The translations under genes were made by a program, and so were the position numbers. Source: a virus. Taken from it: DNA of 64,000 nt. The notes beneath the pieces were generated by a model that was not told the origin of the DNA, searched no databases, and saw only the letters and a program-made list of their open reading frames with translations. The stretch lies in the IMG/VR virus record IMGVR_UViG_3300042356_001708, positions 39,561 to 103,560 of that record; one strand, 5' to 3'. Shown here piece by piece: positions 61,134 to 64,000 of this stretch; the first letter of the stretch is position 1; the number at the start of each line of letters is the position of its first letter.

Positions 61134-63668
61134 ATGGCTCAAATATTAATCACCAACTATACCGGTACAGTAACTTCGGATATTGTGGTATGTGAAGCTA
61201 ATCCAGGACCAACAATTGGGACTTGTTATAATTTAGCAACATTATATGGAACTGCTGGTCAAATATCCCCAACAACACCATTACCCGCTTGGTATACGTT
61301 ACCAAATGACTTTGATTATGACACATATTGTTATATTCAATTATCGGCGAGTACGACATTAGTCACAGTTCCCCAATTAATTCAATGCGGAGTAGTGCCG
61401 GAAGAAACTTGGGGATTTGAATCTTGTGGACAACCACTCAATAAAAATATTTATGTATTTTATGATACATCAGGTTCTTATCCTGACGGAATAAATATTA
61501 CGGGGGAAACTTATGAAACTTTAAGTGGAGCATCTCAATCTATTAGAAATTGGTATTTTGGATTAGTACAAAATAGTGGGTATACAGGACAATTATTTGA
61601 AATACCTGTTGCTAATGAAAGATATATAAATTGGGCATGTTACCCTTATTTAGGGTCAACTACTGGAGGAACACTATCAGACTCATCTACGGTTCAAATT
61701 CAAATGGGTAGAATTACACATGCTAGTAATGGTCCCCAAGGGCCTACCGCAACTGCAATATGGACAAGTCCTATTGTTGAAAGAATTGCGTTAGGTTTAG
61801 ATTTACAGACAGGATTCCCTTTTCCTTCCGCACCTGGATATAGTTTAGGAGTACCCTTCAACCACGATAATTATAATAGTATTGGTTGTAAATTAGGTGA
61901 GTTTGCTGGTGGGGATACTAATTATATTGCAATCATGGTGTTGAATGAAGTTGGACAAACGGGAGGAGATTGTTCGCCTATTTCTAATAATGGAGGAGCG
62001 GACTTTATACAACCATATTTTACTTTTGAAAACAACCCATCAAATAATAGTTTCATACATTTGTCAAATAGTTCAGGACAATTAAACCCAAGTAACCCTT
62101 TATCCTCAATTTATGTTCCTGATTATTGCGGACCGGTATTTTCCTCAAGCCCTTCAATTAGGAGAGATTATGAATCTTGGTTAAAAGTTTGGGAGGATGT
62201 TGAGATAAATCTTAATGGATTTGCTAAAGCGTTTTTATTCCCGGTACCAACAAAAAGAGTTACCGCTCAAATCATTGATGAGTTTCCAAATAATCCTGCG
62301 GTAAACCGTTATGACGGGGCTCCCAATGGATTTGGGACGCTTTATCAAGCAATTGAAATTATTGAGGGAGAAGTACCGCAGGCCCCCTCGTTCTTCCAAT
62401 CAAATTATTGTGAAGGAATTTTTGGTAGTACAAACACTGTGTGGCCTTATCCTAATAAACGTTATAATGAGTTTTCGGCGTATACATATTGCCAAGGTCA
62501 ATATTATGACTTTAGTCCATTGAGTTATTATAATAAGTTTACAGTATTCACTGGAACTACCGCTTATTCAAACTTACCTACACAGTATAAAAATGGTGCG
62601 GGTTTGAAAAATTTTGGATGGACAGTTGACGCAACTATTACGGGATTTACACAATCGTTAGTTGAAAATGACCTTAACGGTTATTTAAATACTGTTTTAG
62701 CGGGAACTAAAATATACTCAACTACTGAACCCTCAGGTGCTAATGAAGGTAATGTGTATACACTTCAAGATTTTGAAGGTTGTTGGACATATACCGGACC
62801 AAGACTTGATGGACAACCTAGTTATGTTAATGTGAACACAATATATGAATTTACAAGTTGTGAAGAATGTCAAGGAGATGTAGACCCACAAATTGTTTCA
62901 TTTAAATATAACGGATATAAAAACTCTTTCCAAACTGGTGGTATTGTATCAACTGGAGGAACCCAAGACGCTAAAATTGCAATACATGGAATACCTTTTG
63001 ATAGTGTTGACATTCAGATGACTTGGCCACTATCCTTAGGTTCAGACATTGCGGGAGGGTTATTCTATTTAGACCACCCATCAACGTGGACACAATACAC
63101 TATGGGTGTAACTACCGCAATAACAGTGACATTAGATGCTTATGGAATTCATGAAATCAATTGGAGATTGTTAAATGGGGGTTCAGGATATGAATACATT
63201 AATTTTGAAATTACCGGTACAACAAGTTTGGCAACAATTACTCCAGCTTTAAGTGAATTATATTTAACGGATGCGGATAATGGTGACTTATCGCCTAATC
63301 CGAGTACGTATTCTTTAGTTTTATGTAAATATCCTTCAGGATTACTGTTTAATTATATAATGGTTGTTGGGGAATCATCGGTAACTGCGACAACTAGTGG
63401 GGATGCTTGTTCATCATTTGCAATTGATAAATCTTATTTAATAAACGGGTTATCAAATACGGCCACCTATCAGGACTTTTTAACTCATAATTTAATTTCA
63501 AATCCATTGGTTTTAAAAGATGGCCAAACAGTTGCTCCTATTAACGGAAGTAATAATTGGATTGCGGTTACCATAGGTATGTATTACGTTGATGGGTACT
63601 CATTTAAGAAACTTGCGTTACAAATTAACAGTTTAGGAACAATAATAAACATTGTAGAATGTCCATAA
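61134..63668 (+). CDS. Tail fibre-like protein with VWA/MIDAS-like domain
   Basis: An 844-residue protein. Residues 1-85 form a small beta domain with paired cysteines that recurs at the start of the next gene. From about residue 104, KNIYVFYDTSGSYPDG contains D111-T-S113-G-S115, the DxSxS MIDAS motif of von Willebrand factor A domains, followed by a helix (ASQSIRNWYFGLV) and a buried strand NYIAIMVLNEV near residue 265. This suits a metal-dependent adhesion domain. Residues about 300-560 are aromatic- and Cys-rich; residues about 690-840 contain further beta units. A candidate late promoter is 21 bases upstream. The fibre role is from context. Confidence 0.6.
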   Translation: MAQILITNYTGTVTSDIVVCEANPGPTIGTCYNLATLYGTAGQISPTTPLPAWYTLPNDFDYDTYCYIQLSASTTLVTVPQLIQCGVVPEETWGFESCGQPLNKNIYVFYDTSGSYPDGINITGETYETLSGASQSIRNWYFGLVQNSGYTGQLFEIPVANERYINWACYPYLGSTTGGTLSDSSTVQIQMGRITHASNGPQGPTATAIWTSPIVERIALGLDLQTGFPFPSAPGYSLGVPFNHDNYNSIGCKLGEFAGGDTNYIAIMVLNEVGQTGGDCSPISNNGGADFIQPYFTFENNPSNNSFIHLSNSSGQLNPSNPLSSIYVPDYCGPVFSSSPSIRRDYESWLKVWEDVEINLNGFAKAFLFPVPTKRVTAQIIDEFPNNPAVNRYDGAPNGFGTLYQAIEIIEGEVPQAPSFFQSNYCEGIFGSTNTVWPYPNKRYNEFSAYTYCQGQYYDFSPLSYYNKFTVFTGTTAYSNLPTQYKNGAGLKNFGWTVDATITGFTQSLVENDLNGYLNTVLAGTKIYSTTEPSGANEGNVYTLQDFEGCWTYTGPRLDGQPSYVNVNTIYEFTSCEECQGDVDPQIVSFKYNGYKNSFQTGGIVSTGGTQDAKIAIHGIPFDSVDIQMTWPLSLGSDIAGGLFYLDHPSTWTQYTMGVTTAITVTLDAYGIHEINWRLLNGGSGYEYINFEITGTTSLATITPALSELYLTDADNGDLSPNPSTYSLVLCKYPSGLLFNYIMVVGESSVTATTSGDACSSFAIDKSYLINGLSNTATYQDFLTHNLISNPLVLKDGQTVAPINGSNNWIAVTIGMYYVDGYSFKKLALQINSLGTIINIVECP

Positions 63669-63688
63669 AAAAATAAAAAAATAAAAAA

Positions 63689-64000
63689 ATGCCATACGTT
63701 TATATAACATCATTTTCGGGACCACCGGCAACAATTTCAGTTTGTGATACGTTAACTGGAACAATTTGCTATACTTACCCAACGCAACTTACAGATTTGG
63801 GACCATTCCCATTTATCATAAATTTACCACCTGATTTTAATGAGGTTGGTGGTATAACGTTGACCGCACAATCGGATAATGGATGTTCCATTGTAGACTC
63901 TACTATCTGTTCAATATTACCAACACCATCGGCGACTTCAGGGCCGGTACCTTGTTTTGAGGTTGTTATTAATGGTGATTTTGATGGAAGTTTATCAGGA
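63689..64000 (+). CDS. Tail fibre-like protein, N-terminal part (cut by window end)
   Basis: Open from ATG 63689 to the end of the window, 104 residues seen. MPYVYITSFSGPPATISVCD then TICYTYPTQL and FIINLPPDF match the N-terminal beta domain of the upstream 844-residue fibre (ILITNYTGTVTSDIVVCE, TCYNLATLY, WYTLPNDF), so the two are paralogous at their heads. A short Pro/Thr linker (LPTPSATSGPVPC) follows. The 20-base gap upstream is almost all A, with no promoter box, so it is probably in the same transcript. Confidence 0.65.
   Translation, partial: MPYVYITSFSGPPATISVCDTLTGTICYTYPTQLTDLGPFPFIINLPPDFNEVGGITLTAQSDNGCSIVDSTICSILPTPSATSGPVPCFEVVINGDFDGSLSG

Noticed and set aside
1-64000. tRNA genes, CRISPR arrays, integrase/attachment sites, insertion sequences
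   Set aside because: None recognised on reading both strands; the repeats present are protein-coding Thr-Pro or Gly-Asp-Pro-Thr repeats, not CRISPR-like.

Overview
The window is a contiguous 64 kb piece of a large, AT-rich, T4-like contractile-tailed phage (myovirus), most likely infecting a Bacteroidota host of the Flavobacterium type. The phage assignment rests on a near-complete set of T4-type proteins: B-family DNA polymerase (gp43), ssDNA-binding protein (gp32), UvsX, 5' nuclease, DnaB-type helicase (gp41), NrdA/NrdB, tail sheath (gp18), tail tube (gp19), gp25, gp6, gp53, and gp13/14/15-like neck and terminator proteins. The host assignment is inference. It rests on start sites without Shine-Dalgarno sequences, two promoters matching the Bacteroidota consensus TTTG-N19/20-TAnnTTTG (upstream of the polymerase and gp32 genes), and a tail fibre built of SprB-like repeats typical of Bacteroidota surface adhesins. 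No tRNA, CRISPR array, integrase or insertion sequence was seen.

Layout. (1) 1-3449: a glycosylation cluster (GT10 fucosyltransferase end, GT23-like transferase, and a fused methyltransferase/glycosyltransferase/glycosyltransferase). (2) 3474-6736: a small beta-rich protein and DNA polymerase. (3) 6733-11686, minus strand: a beta-rich small protein, a gp13-like neck protein, an Fe/Mn superoxide dismutase fused to a 300-residue C-terminal region with a PD-(D/E)xK-like signature, and a SNF2-type ATPase. (4) 11717-34339: neck/tail genes in order gp14-like, gp15-like, a minus-strand ribbon-helix-helix protein, an enlarged sheath, a HAD phosphatase-like protein, tube, a tiny zinc-finger-like ORF, gp26-like and gp51-like proteins joined by a possible +1 frameshift, tape measure, a huge hub/tube-initiator protein with an OmpA-like domain, gp53-like, a 2182-residue hub protein, and two small proteins. 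(5) 34404-42613: replication and nucleotide metabolism (gp32, uvsX, 5' nuclease, unknown, gp41 helicase, nrdB, nrdA). (6) 42700-64000: baseplate wedge and fibres (gp25, gp6, a 1751-residue protein with a hydrophobic membrane-like segment, several tail proteins, a P2-gpI-like protein, the SprB-repeat fibre, a fibre with a VWA-like MIDAS motif, and the start of another fibre).

Regulation. Two promoter classes can be read. Host-type promoters precede the polymerase and gp32. A recurrent box TATTTAT, always in coding-strand orientation and 4-35 nt before the start codon, precedes nearly every structural transcription unit on both strands, and also the superoxide dismutase fusion, the RHH gene and the gp41 helicase. 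I interpret it as this phage's late promoter. Three clear intrinsic terminators follow the tube, gp32 and nrdA genes.

The most unusual contents are the SOD fusion, the TATTTAT late-promoter system with an RHH gene carrying its own candidate operator, the gp26/gp51 frameshift candidate upstream of the tape measure, and tail proteins that have taken up Bacteroidota-like modules (SprB repeats, an OmpA-like domain, a VWA-like domain, P/T-rich linkers).
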